This document shows, piece after piece, positions 24,925 to 34,232 of a stretch of 64,000 nt of DNA. The translations under genes were made by a program, and so were the position numbers. The notes under the pieces were generated by a model. The model ran no database searches. It was not told the origin of the DNA and saw only the letters and a list, made by a program, of their open reading frames with translations. The stretch covers positions 15,259,424 to 15,323,423 of the forward strand of contig NC_089732.1 of the NCBI RefSeq assembly GCF_035083965.1, in the 5' to 3' direction. Origin of the DNA: Branchiostoma lanceolatum. Its lineage: Eukaryota > Chordata > Leptocardii > Amphioxiformes > Branchiostomatidae. Position 1 is the first letter of the stretch. Each line of letters opens with the position of its first letter.

Positions 24925-24968
24925 AACAACTGACTGATTTGTTCTTAGGCTACGGACGGAGACGTTAA
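22142..24968 (+). CDS. Small secreted protein with three six-cysteine-type sushi modules
   Basis: Proposed exons: 22142-22292 (signal peptide), 23251-23412, 23583-23750, 24414-24605 (one sushi module each) and 24949-24968 (terminal). All internal boundaries are phase 1 and the sum is 693 bp, 230 residues plus stop. The first exon contains VRVLLTLVLIAAMVLQSEARG, a plausible signal sequence. Each module starts GC after an acceptor and follows C..GCxxPxExGExCxF.C..SG..TTCxxGxW(T/S)GxxLVC. Sushi (CCP) modules are extracellular binding folds in complement, adhesion and coagulation proteins. Here an additional GC...TC pair precedes the usual pattern. Module 2 lacks the TTCxxGxW stretch through an in-frame loss of about seven codons, and module 1 lacks the second C of the ETCxFxC pair. 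The last exon adds only GYGRRRR. Start and final exon are the weakest parts of the model. Confidence 0.5.
22310..22905 (+). mobile_element. LINE 3' fragment with poly-A tail
   Basis: Lies in the first intron of the sushi gene. A short frame gives CRCGQIGLSESISHYFLYCP, similar to the terminal Cys/His block of non-LTR reverse transcriptases; the rest is eroded. It ends TTTTGCAATAAAAAAAAA at 22887-22904. Confidence 0.55.
24838..24922. repeat. (AT)n microsatellite
   Basis: About 80 bp of uninterrupted AT dinucleotides, shortly before the proposed terminal sushi exon. Confidence 0.97.
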
Positions 24969-25372
24969 GACCTCTACCAGACCACGTTTGGAGCCAGCAA
25001 CGTCACTGCGTCATGACATCAGCACTCATCGCTTTCTTATATTTGATTACTCTGATGTTAGAATTTGATTACTCTGATGTTAGAGCTTAATTCAGTCATT
25101 CACTCAACTGGTTGTATGCTACATATAGTTCAGGTGTCACTTTCGTGTGTTCTAAAAACCTTTGGATTGAATTATGTCCGAATCTGTTGTTCCGTTATAG
25201 CCAGCTAGATGAATATGAAAGAAAATAGCATTCTCTGGCATTGGTGTAGAGCTATTCTATGTCGACGATTATTTTATTTCAATCTAACTGAACCTGTAAT
25301 ACTGTAGTCCTAACCCCTTGATGTGAGCACAGTCCATCAGTTTAACATATCTCATTTCACAGATATGCTTAC

Positions 25373-25980
25373 CTCTTCTGGGGTGGAGATATGACGGAAA
25401 ATAATTAGTAGACATAAAATGAGCAAATATGGTTCGAACGAAAATATAGTTCCCGCCGCATCACCACACAGGTCGAAAAATATCATAGAAATCTGTTGTT
25501 CCTTTGTTCCGTTATTCTCCTTGGAAGATTTTCACAATAATGCCCCTGCAGTTCCAGAGCAAAATGCTAGGGGGCCCAAACCTACATTACTTCTTTATTA
25601 CATCACAAGCTGTCATCCACCCAAAAATCAAGACGTCCAGGTCAAAAGATACAAAAATTGAAGTTCTGCTGCAGTATCAAGGTCACATACCAGGGGACCC
25701 TAAATCGACCTTAAACTTCGGCTTCACAACACCTGCCCACATACCGAATATCATCGTAATCCATCAAGAGGTTCCTGAGTTATGCTGACTACAGTAGTGC
25801 GGGAACACCAACAGACAAACAAACACACACAGACACACCCAAAACAATATCTCCATTTTCATGGAGATAAATATGGGCGCAATGCATAGTGGGTTTGATT
25901 TTCGACCTCATATTTTGTAATCAGGAAAATATAAGTTTATCGATGTTTACGAAGCTTAACTTAAGAGGTGATAACAGGGT
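25373..25980 (-). promoter_or_regulatory. Orphan kelch-like promoter / first-exon module
   Basis: The block contains the conserved minus-strand first-exon end CCCCAGAAGAG with donor GTAAGC (exon end 25373). A Staf-like word AACCCACTATGCATTGCG lies at 25878-25895, and the upstream conserved segment follows. A dispersed repeat (25480-25862) sits between exon and Staf site. It points towards lower coordinates, where no kelch-like coding exon remains until K1, beyond K1's own module. Confidence 0.55.
25480..25862. repeat. Dispersed repeat ending CTCCATTTTCATGGAGATAA
   Basis: The same family occurs at about 39695-41085 (several units) and 58900-59575, with part at 53700-53990. Shared landmarks are GGGGCCC/GGGGCC segments, CCACATACC.AATATCAT and the small terminal palindrome CTCCATTTTCATGGAG. 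No coding capacity. Confidence 0.6.
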
Positions 25981-26834
25981 AGTATATACGTAACAAGTTA
26001 GAATTCGTAGTGCGAACATCTGTAACCAGTTTCTGCGTTCAAGTTTAACACCAAATGTTTTTTCTAGCAATATTGCTGTTCAAAAATATCACTTTTTTTC
26101 CAGTTTATTCATGTTATACTTGGAGACGACAGTCTGAATTATTTACCAAGTAGGGACACCTGTAAGTAGGGACGTATGATATTCGTTCCCATTCTAGTTT
26201 TAGATTAAATGGTATTTTTTGCAATGTTATACAGTTCAGCCAGGAAAGGTATTATCCTATTTACTGTTAAGAACACCATAACTGATAGATGATATACGGC
26301 TTACACAGGTTCTGCAGTAGATGAGCGTTAGGAGCTATTTAGCCTGTATGTTTATTCATTTCAAAGAACTAATGCGTGAAATGGATGCTTGCTTCAATCA
26401 ACTGGGCATGATCACAGACCAAAGTTCATGTTGAGCCTTGCCTGGTTGGAAGCTATGTAGGGCACATTAACTGTACAAATTGTCTTCACTGACTGGAATG
26501 CATGTTTGTGTATTCTTTTTCATCTTTATTGATTTCTGTATTATTCTATTGATGATATATGCATAGTAAGCCCAGAGTGTAATCAAATATTGGTCTTAGA
26601 TTTCTTTCCTTTTAACATAAGCAGTTAGAAGTTCTATTTCTATACTGGCCCTATTCCCAGTCAGCTTATGAACATCAACAAAGCCCTTTCACCAAAACAC
26701 TGTCATATATGTAAAAATTACTAAAGTAACAACTATTTCTTCCTTCCGATCAGAACACAATTCTCATTGAGCCACTACACCTTTCTTTTACAAGGCATAT
26801 ACATTTGTATCTTGGGAAATGTACCCATCAAGGA

Positions 26835-27000
26835 GGTCCTTAAAATACTCTTGGTCCACATTTGGGAAATGAATACACCCCAACTGCTCCTTGAGATGAC
26901 TCTGACGTTACTTAAGATCATCATGTCTTATCCAAAGTATAATCACTTGCAAGGCTCCAACACTCACATGAAGGCCATTATCTAAGATGTATGTCTTCAG
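26835..27000 (-). pseudogene. Kelch-like gene relic (BACK-domain fragment)
   Basis: About 165 bp align by eye with the BACK-coding part of K2 (28380-28560), including the words CTCCTTGAGATGACT and ATGAAGGCCAT, but with frame-breaking changes. It lies in the 3' flank of K2 within sequence otherwise shared with the 3' flank of K3. Confidence 0.7.
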
Positions 27001-27356
27001 AAGGTACAATAAGTAATGTAATCAAGTTCTGAGGACAAGAAACTTACTAGTACAAGTAGAATGTTCTACCGCATTGTCACTGCAGACAGATCCTTTATAC
27101 ATTCTGTCAGCAATGCTCATATATGGTTTGTTGGTAGAATGAGAATTGAATATTTTAGCAACCACAGTCAATAAACAACTTGAACATAGAAAGAAACCAT
27201 TGGACCCGTGGGCTAACTGTGACAAGGACATTTTCTTTTTTCAATTGAGGGCTGGATACACTTATATATCAAAATGGCACATGCTACCCTTAACATCCTA
27301 GCCTGCAATTTTTTTTACTTCAAATCTACTACTGTGACATCTGGAGTTAACAGATC

Positions 27357-29117
27357 CTATTTACCAGCTTGTGATTTTGGTATTGTTACACTGATGTGAT
27401 CCCATATTGGAACTGGTAATTCCTTCATCATAATCATGGTATCACTGGTTACATTGTAACACTGGACTGTAGCAAGTGGAATCTCATCATTATCATCAGG
27501 TTCAATGAGTGAAGGCCTTCTGTCAAGGCCACCGGTGATGTAGACCTCCGAGCCACACACAGTGGCACCGCAGTCAGCCCATGAGGCTAGACGATCAGTC
27601 ATTTTCTCATAGCAGTCTTCCTGAGGATCATAGCACAGAACATGGGCTAACTCTCCACCAACCAGATATATCTTAGAGTTAACTATAGATGCTATGATAC
27701 TATCCACTGGATTTGGCAACGGTGCAGCAAAAGTCCACACATTTTGAGTAGGGTCGTAACATTGAACAGCATTAGTGTTGTGACTGTTGTCAAATGGCCA
27801 AAGGGTACACTTTCCAGTTTTCCCACCAAATACGAAGACTTTTTCACAACAGCTAGCTATGCCAAAATCCCTGACTCCCTCTTGCAAGGGTGCTACCAGA
27901 TTCCAACTGTCTGTCATTTCACTGTACACCTCAACATCAGGTAGTGTATACAAGGCAATACCACCAACTACATACATCTTTCCATGCAAAACTGTCATCC
28001 CATGATAAAATCTGTCTTTGTTAAGGGATCCCAGTTGAGTCCAAGAATTCAGAGATGGTTTGTACTGCCATGCCCATGCTTTAGATTCATTAGTTACACC
28101 ACCTGTTACAACTACATCATTATCAACAACACATGCTGCATATGAATAGCATGTCACAAGAGATTCTGGCAAGGGGCACAGGTCAACACAATCACAGTTG
28201 AGGTCAAGTGTGTATATAGAACATGAATCAATGTGGTCATCCCTTCGTTCATCTGATACTGTGTTACCACCAATAACCAGAACTTCCTGCTGCTGAATAT
28301 GACGAGGTCTTGCATGTCTGGATTGGTCCTTTATCAGTCCCTTGAGTCCGGAAACTCCTGCCAACACCTTGTCTGACTCCATGATGTCCTTGAGATAGCC
28401 TGGGTCCACATGTGAGAAACGAAGACATTCCAGCAGCTCCTTGAGATGACTTTGACGTTCCTCAAGATCATGTCTTACCCACAGCATGATCATCTCTAAC
28501 ACTCGTTCTTCTTTCTTAGCATGAAGGCCATCATCTGAGATATACGTCTTCAGAAAGTTCAGGGGTAGCTCAAGGAACTCTTCCGTTAAGCACACTTCTT
28601 CAAAATGTTTTAGAGCGAAGAGCTTTGCCCTGTTACACAAACGTTTACGTAACACCTTGTCCGCCAATGCCCAAGTTCCCAAACATGACTCAGGGCTCAA
28701 ATTGTCTGTCAGAAAATCTTCACATAACTCTTCAACAGGCTTAACCTGAAACATGTTGGCTGCTTCATACAGCGGCTGAATATTATTGCTGGTGATGGTG
28801 ACATTGGCTGTGTAGGCATAGTCCACCATTAGTTGTAGTGCCTCTGCACTCACCCCTCCTATCTCTATCTTGTCCTTCTTACTCTCGCTGTGGCCTCCAC
28901 GGAACATGGCATGGAAGTAGTCAGAGCAGGCGGACAGAACTAGTCTGTGACAGGGGATCTCCTTCTCTTCAGTAAACAGAGTCACGTCAAACAGGTGACC
29001 CTCGGTCCTGAACTCCTGTAACCGCTGCCATTACTGGGCTGGATACCAGCCAGAGTCATCGCACTCAATACTGTTGTTCACCGTCTCATTGTTGTCTTCA
29101 GAATGATTGTCGTCCAT
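27357..29117 (-). pseudogene. Kelch-like K2 with a premature stop at codon 29
   Basis: From the paralogous ATG at 29117 the frame runs 587 codons to the stop at 27357, interrupted only by TAA at 29031-29033 (codon 29). K3 reads PAQLWQRLQEF there; K2 reads PAQ-stop-WQRLQEF, a single T-to-A change in TTA. The rest is a complete BTB-BACK-Kelch protein: DVTLFTEEKEIPCHRLVL, NIQPLYEAANMFQ, and blades VLVIGG, NDVVVTGG, KMYVVGG, KVFVFGG, KIYLVGG and EVYITGG. An acceptor (GTTAG) lies just before ACAATGG. No in-frame ATG rescues the BTB N-terminus. Its 5' intron carries a LINE and a MITE, and its promoter module has lost the Staf motif. Confidence 0.8.
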
Positions 29118-29394
29118 TGTCTAACGAAGAAAAAGGAAACGTTTGGAACTGAAAAGGTTGCAAAGTGCAAAAATCAAGGACCATGTGTCTGACCAACCTC
29201 CTTGGTCTGACACAATTCAAAATACCTTATGTCTCATTATAATTCTATATTTGATATTGATAATACTCAATTTTAGGTACCTGGACAAAGCTAGCCTCAG
29301 TGAGTGCTTGACACCCATTGAAAGGAGATACAATGGGACCAACAAATATCTATTTTTCATGCCCCGCTCAGAAACCCTACCCTGAGTTAGAAAT

Positions 29395-29468
29395 TAGTAC
29401 TCTCCGACTAGGGGTTGGCCCGGCTAATTTTTTATGTGTTTTTAGGCGTTTGTGTCAGGCTTTCTATT
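29395..29468. repeat. Left arm of an imperfect inverted repeat bracketing the K2 intronic LINE
   Basis: Starts AGTACTCTCC and includes GTGTTTTTAGGCGTTTGTGTC. It continues after the MITE at 29757-29797 (TTTGTCCCGC.., GTCGCCAACCTACAT). It pairs in inverted orientation with about 34000-34117. The K3 intron has the same two arms at 39110-39230 and 41091-41157. Confidence 0.6.
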
Positions 29469-29756
29469 GGGCTGTTCCAAAAAATAGTTGAAAAGGGGGG
29501 GTGGAAGAGGCTGGATTGGAAGGGGGGTAGGGTTCAAGCATCTGGATTAGGAACCAGGGAGGGTTTGCGTAATTTTGGATTAGGAACTAGGGGGGGTTGA
29601 GCAATTTGTGACCTGGAACTAGGGTCAGTTGGGCCATTTTGGATTAGGAACTAGGGGGGGGGGTTGGCCAATTTCTGGATTGGAGCTAGGGTAGGGACAA
29701 AACCCGATTTTGTACCTCTTCCACCCCCCCTCCACACTTTTTTTTTGGAGCAGCCC
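29469..29756. mobile_element. 288-bp MITE with internal minisatellite
   Basis: Ends GGGCTGTTCCAAAAAA and TTTTTTGGAGCAGCCC are inverted repeats flanked by ATT (29466-29468 and 29757-29759). The orthologous position in the K3 intron reads TTTCTATTTTGTCCC without the element, which defines the insertion. Inside, a roughly 40-bp motif (TGGATTAGGAACTAGGG) repeats about five times. Superfamily not assigned. Confidence 0.75.
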
Positions 29757-30074
29757 ATTTTGTCCCGCTTTCTTTATGTCGCCAACCTACATTATAGTAA
29801 GTTTATTGATTCGATCATTCATACATCGCTGAAGTACATGGCAGCGTCCTCAGAAAAGGATGCTGAATTGCGTACATTAGGCGTATTACATTTAACAAAT
29901 CTAACTTAAATTCAAACAACTAGAGCTATTCAAAATCTAGAAACAAGAAAAGGATAACGTATTGTACGAGGAATAAGAAAACAAATACAGAAATTCTTGA
30001 CAACAAATGATAAAAGATGAAACAATGTCTAACATCAAACTGTAAACTAAATGAATAAACGTCGGGAGATTTTA

Positions 30075-32759
30075 TCAGGTGTGTGTATTCAATAGATGTG
30101 TAAAGTATGGAATGGGACTGTTTTTATAGCGATTTGTTTTTGTCAAAGGGATACAAAGTTGGTGGGCGCCTTTTAGATTTCTAGCGTGGATGTCCGATCG
30201 GGTTGGGGGTAACCAACTCCTGAAGGTAGGATTTCGAAGTAAGGATTTGGCAAACCGAAGGCTAAGGTTTTTCCTCCTGTTTTCCAAGGAGGGGAGACAT
30301 AAAAGTGTTAGGGCTTCGTTATAAGATATATATTGGGGGCCGAGGATAATTCTCAGGGCTCGTTTTTGTATTCTCTCGACCTTCATGGATTGTTGTGCAG
30401 TGATACTAGGGCTCCAGACTGGTGCGGCGTATTCTAAAGTGGGCCGAATGTACCCTTGGTAAAATTCGAGAAGATCTTGTATGGGTAGTCCAAAACGTTT
30501 TAATTTCTTTAGCCAAAAAAGTCGTGAGCTTGCCTTTTGTGTAATGATGTCAACATGTTTTCCCCAACTTAGGTCATGAGAGAACCATAGGCCAAGTATG
30601 CGTGCTGTTTCAGTGTATTCCAGGGACGTATTATTAAGTGAAATTTCGGGGGGTAGGGGGCAGTCTCTCATAAACGAAATCATCAATAACTTGCATTTTT
30701 CACCGTGAAGTATCATGTCATTTTTTGAGGCCCAGCTATTCAATTTATCGAGGGATGTTTGTATAAGACTGGGTTGATAGAACATTCTACTTTCACAAAC
30801 TGATAAATCGTCGACAAATTTATAACGGTCTAAAACGTCTTCGCTGAGGGCATCATTTATATAAATCAAAAAAAGGATGGGGCCTAATTTTGTCCCCTGG
30901 GGGACGCCGCACGAAATATCTTTCCAACTTGAGGTCATGCCATTGTAGCGGACGCACTGTAAACGGTTGCTGAGAAAATTGCAGAGCCATGGCAAAATTG
31001 AAGTGCGCACGCCGTATTGTAGCATTTTATTTATTAGAGTGGTATGGTTGATTCTGTCGAAGGCTTTACTAAAATCTGTCAAGAGGATTGTTTGGATACT
31101 TTTAGGGGTTTCGGCACCGAGGAGGATCGAATTCACCAAAGCAGTTAAGTAGTGGACGGTGGAAATTCTTTTCCTACAACCAAACTGGTTGGGGTCCAGT
31201 ACATTGGCCACGTCCTGGAGAACCCATTTCGTGACAAACGATTCAAATACTTTGATGAGAACTGAGGTTAGAGAGATGGGCCGTAGATTATCAAGTGAGG
31301 TTGGCGACTTTTTAGGAACCGGAGTGATGACTGCCTGTTTCCATTGTTTTGGAATGTAGCCTTCCTCTAAAGAGGAGTTGAAAATATGAGTGAGGACATC
31401 GCTAAATTCGGCCGCATACTGTTTGACAATTCTAGGGGGCAAGTTGTCTGGACCGTTGCTTTTATTAGGGTTGAGGCGTCTTAACGTTTCATAGACCTCC
31501 CATGGAAATATACGTGGTGGCCTAGAAGGAGATGGTAGGTATGAGGGTAAGGAGGCAAGATCTAAACGGGGCAATTCGTTCACTATTGATGAGAAGTGAC
31601 TATTGACTAGCTCAGCAATGTCTTCGTCATGTAAGTGGGCGTTGTCTGGGAGACGAATGGAAACAGATGATCTACCTGAATTTAGGATCTTACGCAAACT
31701 ATGGTGCAATTTAGCTGGGTTATCTTTCTTTAGCGATTTAACTCTGGAGACATAATGGCGTTTTTTAGCCTTTGAACATAGACGAATTACCCGATTTCTG
31801 ATATTTTTGTACAAGACCATGTTTCCTGACTGAAAGGCTTTTTGTCGTCTTCTAATTGCAGACTTGATCTGCGGGGTCATCCATGCTTTGTCACTGTTAT
31901 GTTTGGTAAACGTTTTGTAAGGGAAGTGATGGTCAATTTTTGTTTGTAGAATATCGTATAAGTTGTCAACTTTAGTTTGAGTATCTGGGGCGTCCAGGAC
32001 TTCAGTCCATAGGTGGCATGAAATCCATTGTCCAAAAGAGCGTATATTAGAATCTCTCATCTGCCGAAAAGTCACTTTAGATGTAATGTTGGTGGGTCTG
32101 TGATCTACGGGATACCATAACACAGTGTTATGATCGCTCTGACCTAGGGGCTCTTCAATATGTGGGTTTTGGTAGGATGACTTTAAATTAGTAATTATTA
32201 GGTCGAGTACTGCTTCTCCTCTGGTGGGGTGTTTGACGACTTGGTTTAGCTTGCTTCCATGAAGAATGGGTGAGATTTCGAACCTGTTAAAATCTCCCAT
32301 GATGCATATTCCCCCGTGCGGATGTTTGGTGTTAATCTTGTCAATACTATTGAGAAGATGATCACCTAACATATCCTGGTACTGATTATTTGGGGGGTTA
32401 TAAACAACACAGATAGCTAGGTTTGTAATGTGCCTTGGTGTCCAGTGTGGTTTAAGTAGAATCCAGAGGCACTCAAGCTCAGTAGGAGTTACTATAAAAT
32501 CAATAATTTCGGCGGGTATATTCTCACGTACATAAATAGCGATACCTCCGCCGCGGCTGCCTAAGCGGCAGCGGGAAAAGAGTGTGTAACCTTCTATATT
32601 CGTACATTCTACGGGATGGCTAGGCGTAAACCATGTTTCTGCTACAACTCCTATATCAATATTATGGCCGGTCATACAGTCGGACAAATCATCGAGCTTA
32701 TTTACAAGGGAACGTGCATTACAGAGTAAAAACGATGGTAAGGATTTGACCTGTTTCGC
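30075..32759 (-). CDS. LINE ORF2: endonuclease and reverse transcriptase
   Basis: Residue numbers count from the TTG at 32687; the frame is open further upstream (CNARSLVNKLDD) and no ATG is obvious. The N-terminal part is an apurinic-type endonuclease with AETWF, GSRGGGIAIYV, IMGDFN and SDHN (about residue 184). The reverse transcriptase follows: LRPISL, LTDFSKAFDRI, GVPQGTKLGP and the catalytic FVDD (about 620), the variant usual in CR1-like elements in place of YADD. The C-terminal thumb-like region ends near residue 860. It nicks target DNA and copies the element's RNA. ORF2 begins directly at the ORF1 stop (GCG at 32759 shares a base with the TAG) in another frame, so it probably depends on reinitiation or frameshift. 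Confidence 0.9.
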   Translation of the reverse strand, partial: AKQVKSLPSFLLCNARSLVNKLDDLSDCMTGHNIDIGVVAETWFTPSHPVECTNIEGYTLFSRCRLGSRGGGIAIYVRENIPAEIIDFIVTPTELECLWILLKPHWTPRHITNLAICVVYNPPNNQYQDMLGDHLLNSIDKINTKHPHGGICIMGDFNRFEISPILHGSKLNQVVKHPTRGEAVLDLIITNLKSSYQNPHIEEPLGQSDHNTVLWYPVDHRPTNITSKVTFRQMRDSNIRSFGQWISCHLWTEVLDAPDTQTKVDNLYDILQTKIDHHFPYKTFTKHNSDKAWMTPQIKSAIRRRQKAFQSGNMVLYKNIRNRVIRLCSKAKKRHYVSRVKSLKKDNPAKLHHSLRKILNSGRSSVSIRLPDNAHLHDEDIAELVNSHFSSIVNELPRLDLASLPSYLPSPSRPPRIFPWEVYETLRRLNPNKSNGPDNLPPRIVKQYAAEFSDVLTHIFNSSLEEGYIPKQWKQAVITPVPKKSPTSLDNLRPISLTSVLIKVFESFVTKWVLQDVANVLDPNQFGCRKRISTVHYLTALVNSILLGAETPKSIQTILLTDFSKAFDRINHTTLINKMLQYGVRTSILPWLCNFLSNRLQCVRYNGMTSSWKDISCGVPQGTKLGPILFLIYINDALSEDVLDRYKFVDDLSVCESRMFYQPSLIQTSLDKLNSWASKNDMILHGEKCKLLMISFMRDCPLPPEISLNNTSLEYTETARILGLWFSHDLSWGKHVDIITQKASSRLFWLKKLKRFGLPIQDLLEFYQGYIRPTLEYAAPVWSPSITAQQSMKVERIQKRALRIILGPQYISYNEALTLLCLPSLENRRKNLSLRFAKSLLRNPTFRSWLPPTRSDIHARNLKGAHQLCIPLTKTNRYKNSPIPYFTHLLNTHT

Positions 32760-34027
32760 TATGGCAGTCTCCAGGGGGGGCTTCTTCCTAGAAAACCCCG
32801 CGGCATTAGTGGTGGGACTCTCAGGGCATCTGCGAATGATACTCCGGTGCGGACTCTGGCCTGGCGATCACCGTTCAGGAAGCTTATGAAGTTCTTTGCA
32901 AGCTGGATAGTTCCTTGTCTATTCAGGTGAACTCCGTCGTGGCTGATGTGATGCAGTCTGATGTTGCTATTGTCGATAAAATGCCAGCCGTTCCTGTCGC
33001 ACATCTGCTGCATGCCCATGTTGACCTGGCGGGTCCATTCTATATTACCATTGGCCCGCATGATTACACCTGACACGGCGATGTTCTTCGCGCCAGAATG
33101 ATGGAGTGTCGAAGCCAGGTGGAAGGCCTTTTGTGTTACCAGGTGAGCTGGCTCATTGTTGTTGTTTGTTCCTGCATGGATAATGACTGTGCTGGGGTTT
33201 TCATTCCGGACAATTCTTTGTGCAGGTGGAGTCAGCTGTTCTAGGCGTGCTCCGCGGTGGGTATAGCACTTAACGTTGTTTCTTCTTGGCATCTTCTTGC
33301 TTTTGAGATGCTTGATCATGGAATCCCCGATGATGGCTGTTTTCTCAGGTGCTGTGGTGTTGTAGAACCTGTCTCGCTGGTGTTTTCTGTACATTCCGAT
33401 TTGTTGGACGATCGGAGTCTGTTGGGTTTCTCGTTGGGACGTATCGCTCTCGTTAATGGAGTCAACATCAACATCAACACTGCCTGGGGTGGACAGTGGA
33501 GAGAACCTATTTGAGGTTCTGATCGCCTCTCGTGAAGGTATGTTGACTTCCACGTCGCTTCGTGTGCGTCCTTTCCCAGGCGTTTTCCAGTCATCAGACT
33601 TTTGCTGTTGTTGTTGTTGTTGTTGTTGTGTTAACTCCTCGATGATTCTCAACAGCGAGGCATTTTCGTCACGAAGCCGCTGTACTTCGGTGGCGAGATC
33701 ATCTCTCTGGTTAAGCACATTAAGGGTGCAGTTTTTGTCATCCTTCAGTGTCTTTATCTCTGCCTGAATTTGCTGCATCGTTTGTGTTAGGCTCCGTACA
33801 GATTTGGGGAGTACTTTGCACGCTGCACATACTCTATGGGTGGATTCTTCAGGGAAAGACACCGTGTCGCATAAAATACAAGAGTCTGAGTTCGTTAATG
33901 GGAATTGTTTACTTGTTGTTTGTTTTGGTGGCTGCGTTTCATTCTCGTCCTCAGGTACGTGTCCAGCTGTAGCACTGTACATTCCTATTATTGTGGGTTG
34001 GTGACAACAACAAAACACAGACAGCAT
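32759..34027 (-). CDS. LINE ORF1: zinc-binding / coiled-coil / SGNH-esterase protein
   Basis: 422 residues starting at ATG 34027. A C-x2-C ... C-x2-C motif (CILC about residue 50, CAAC about 67) is followed by a coiled coil (about 75-135) that runs into a polyglutamine tract, then a charged linker. An SGNH-hydrolase-like domain follows with GDSMIKHL (about 234), GTNNN (about 286) and DGVHLNRQG (about 365), matching the Ser, Asn and Asp/His blocks of that fold. Such esterase-type ORF1 proteins are known in CR1-like LINEs and are thought to bind RNA or lipid. It lies directly upstream of ORF2. Confidence 0.85.
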   Translation of the reverse strand: MLSVFCCCHQPTIIGMYSATAGHVPEDENETQPPKQTTSKQFPLTNSDSCILCDTVSFPEESTHRVCAACKVLPKSVRSLTQTMQQIQAEIKTLKDDKNCTLNVLNQRDDLATEVQRLRDENASLLRIIEELTQQQQQQQQQKSDDWKTPGKGRTRSDVEVNIPSREAIRTSNRFSPLSTPGSVDVDVDSINESDTSQRETQQTPIVQQIGMYRKHQRDRFYNTTAPEKTAIIGDSMIKHLKSKKMPRRNNVKCYTHRGARLEQLTPPAQRIVRNENPSTVIIHAGTNNNNEPAHLVTQKAFHLASTLHHSGAKNIAVSGVIMRANGNIEWTRQVNMGMQQMCDRNGWHFIDNSNIRLHHISHDGVHLNRQGTIQLAKNFISFLNGDRQARVRTGVSFADALRVPPLMPRGFLGRSPPWRLP

Positions 34028-34232
34028 ATAAAGCCCGACAAAAACGCCTAAAAACTTGTTGTTGTTGTTAAAAACACGTCAAAAACCAGCCGGATCTCTG
34101 CTTGGAGAGTAAGAAATTGTGCCCCCCTCCCCCCACATGGATTTCCAACTTGACCGCTCGTTTATAGTTCCAACCCCTTGATGTGAGCACAGTCCATCAG
34201 TTCAATATGTCTTATTCTACAGATATGCTTAC

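Larger units (their letters stand above)
29798..34117 (-). mobile_element. Near full-length CR1/L2-type LINE
   Basis: A two-ORF non-LTR retrotransposon occupies the K2 5'UTR intron, in the same orientation as K2. ORF1 is 32759-34027 and ORF2 30075-32759, both uninterrupted. The 3' end reads AATCAATAAACTTACTATAA with no long poly-A. The 5' part lies in one arm of the bracketing inverted repeat. Intact frames suggest a young copy. Confidence 0.8.

Noticed and set aside
33257-34004. Plus-strand frames opposite LINE ORF1
   Set aside because: Shadows of ORF1; the polycysteine run mirrors the glutamine repeat.
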